Positions 5,187 to 5,777 of a stretch of DNA of 5,777 nt are shown one piece after another. The stretch comes from CAZTLE01 sp964614415 (GTDB taxonomy: Bacteria > Bacteroidota > Bacteroidia > Flavobacteriales > Flavobacteriaceae). The stretch is taken from positions 1-5,777 of the forward strand of contig CAZTLE010000233.1 in NCBI GenBank assembly GCA_964614415.1, read 5' to 3'. Under the pieces are notes generated by a model that saw only the letters and a program-made list of their open reading frames with translations, was not told the origin of the DNA and ran no database searches. A program made the position numbers and the translations under genes. The first letter of the stretch is position 1; each line of letters starts with the position of its first letter.

Positions 5187-5777
5187 CTACAAGAAGAAAT
5201 TCCAAACCAGCCCAAAGCGCAACACCCCGTCCCGATAGGGATATCCCGGAGCTGAGAAGAATTCATTCCTGGAAACAAACAACGAATTGATATGCTCGTA
5301 CTTAATGAAAATGCGCGTCTGCCGTACTTTGGCATTGAAGAAGATATCAACCAGCGGAAATCCGCCTAGCTCCTGATCATTCTGCACGAAGAATTCGGCC
5401 AATAGCGGATCGTACCCGTTCATATTGTACTTCGTGAAGTATTTGAAGTTCACCCCTGTTTGAACGAACAACGCCTTTTTAAACCACTCGTCTTCGTAAT
5501 ACAAAGAATTCCGTGTGATGATCTCGGGGACATTGAACACTTCGCCACCGCTTAGGGCTTGCTGATACATCACCGTATTCATAAGTGCAAATTTCCCGTA
5601 GCGGAACTCTCGCTCCAGTTTTACTTTCAAATAATCTACCCGTGTACTGGCCTGCATGGCAATTGGGGTTGTACCACCTGCCGGAATTCCAAAGTAGGTA
5701 TAATCATCAATTCCGGTGTACGATACCGAGGCGTTGAAGAACTTTTTGGATTCCAGATCAAATCTGAGTTCCTGGGT
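5187..5777 (-). CDS. Putative porin, outer-membrane beta-barrel (C-terminal part, 5' end beyond window)
   Basis: The frame is open from the window edge (5777) to a TAG at 5187, giving the last 196 residues. The 40 codons before the ATG at 5657 are clearly coding (for example NASVSYTGIDDYTYFGIP), so that ATG is internal. Alternating amphipathic strands rich in aromatic residues, separated by polar loops, run throughout, and the protein ends GLVWNFFL: a final strand closing in aromatic and hydrophobic residues, the usual C-terminal signal of barrels for BAM insertion. Segments such as RNSLYYEDEWFKKALFVQTGVNFKYFTKY, and RIFIKYEHINSLF near the end, are typical of the Bacteroidota 'putative porin' family (Porin_10 type), normally over 600 aa. 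Substrate unknown. It is convergent with the DoxX-like gene, with repeats between them. Confidence 0.85.
   Translation of the reverse strand, partial: TQELRFDLESKKFFNASVSYTGIDDYTYFGIPAGGTTPIAMQASTRVDYLKVKLEREFRYGKFALMNTVMYQQALSGGEVFNVPEIITRNSLYYEDEWFKKALFVQTGVNFKYFTKYNMNGYDPLLAEFFVQNDQELGGFPLVDIFFNAKVRQTRIFIKYEHINSLFVSRNEFFSAPGYPYRDGVLRFGLVWNFFL

Overview
The window looks like a chromosomal stretch from a member of the Bacteroidota, most likely a marine-type Flavobacteriaceae. Three things point there: the C-terminal half of a 'putative porin' outer-membrane barrel of the kind common in that family; promoters of the Bacteroidota form (TTTG or TTG, about 19-20 nt, then TAnnTTTG) before the tRNA and before one secreted-protein gene; and mostly absent Shine-Dalgarno sequences. 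No phage, transposase, CRISPR or defence genes are visible.

Layout. Positions 1-431 hold no gene. They carry two diverged copies of a repeat unit (roughly 1-147 and 180-302) and then ten tandem copies of the heptamer ACTAACG (361-430), ending one base before a start codon. That codon opens a 566-aa unrecognised membrane-anchored protein (432-2132, +). A tRNA-Leu(CAG) gene follows (2193-2276, +), with its own promoter, a hairpin-rich trailer and a strong intrinsic terminator. After a small palindromic repeat (2367-2409) comes a 145-aa acidic protein of unknown function starting with GTG (2444-2881, +).

This converges on a secreted, calycin-like 163-aa protein (2913-3404, -). Upstream of it, in the same direction, is a 230-aa single-span envelope protein (3569-4261, -). 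The latter is divergent from a DoxX-like six-helix membrane protein (4438-5079, +). The DoxX gene converges on the porin fragment, which runs off the window end (5187-5777, -). The 107-nt gap between those two is filled with repeats.

Nearly all the proteins are membrane or envelope associated, but no shared pathway can be read from the context; it looks like ordinary chromosomal housekeeping and accessory genes in small transcription units. The most notable signal is non-coding: four intergenic palindromes (43-49 nt) share an asymmetric core, CTGAG on the left and TATCGAAG on the right. Their outer arms differ between copies in a compensating way (GCA/TGC versus GTCG/CGAC), suggesting that pairing is conserved. 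I see no convincing evidence of a new multi-gene system.
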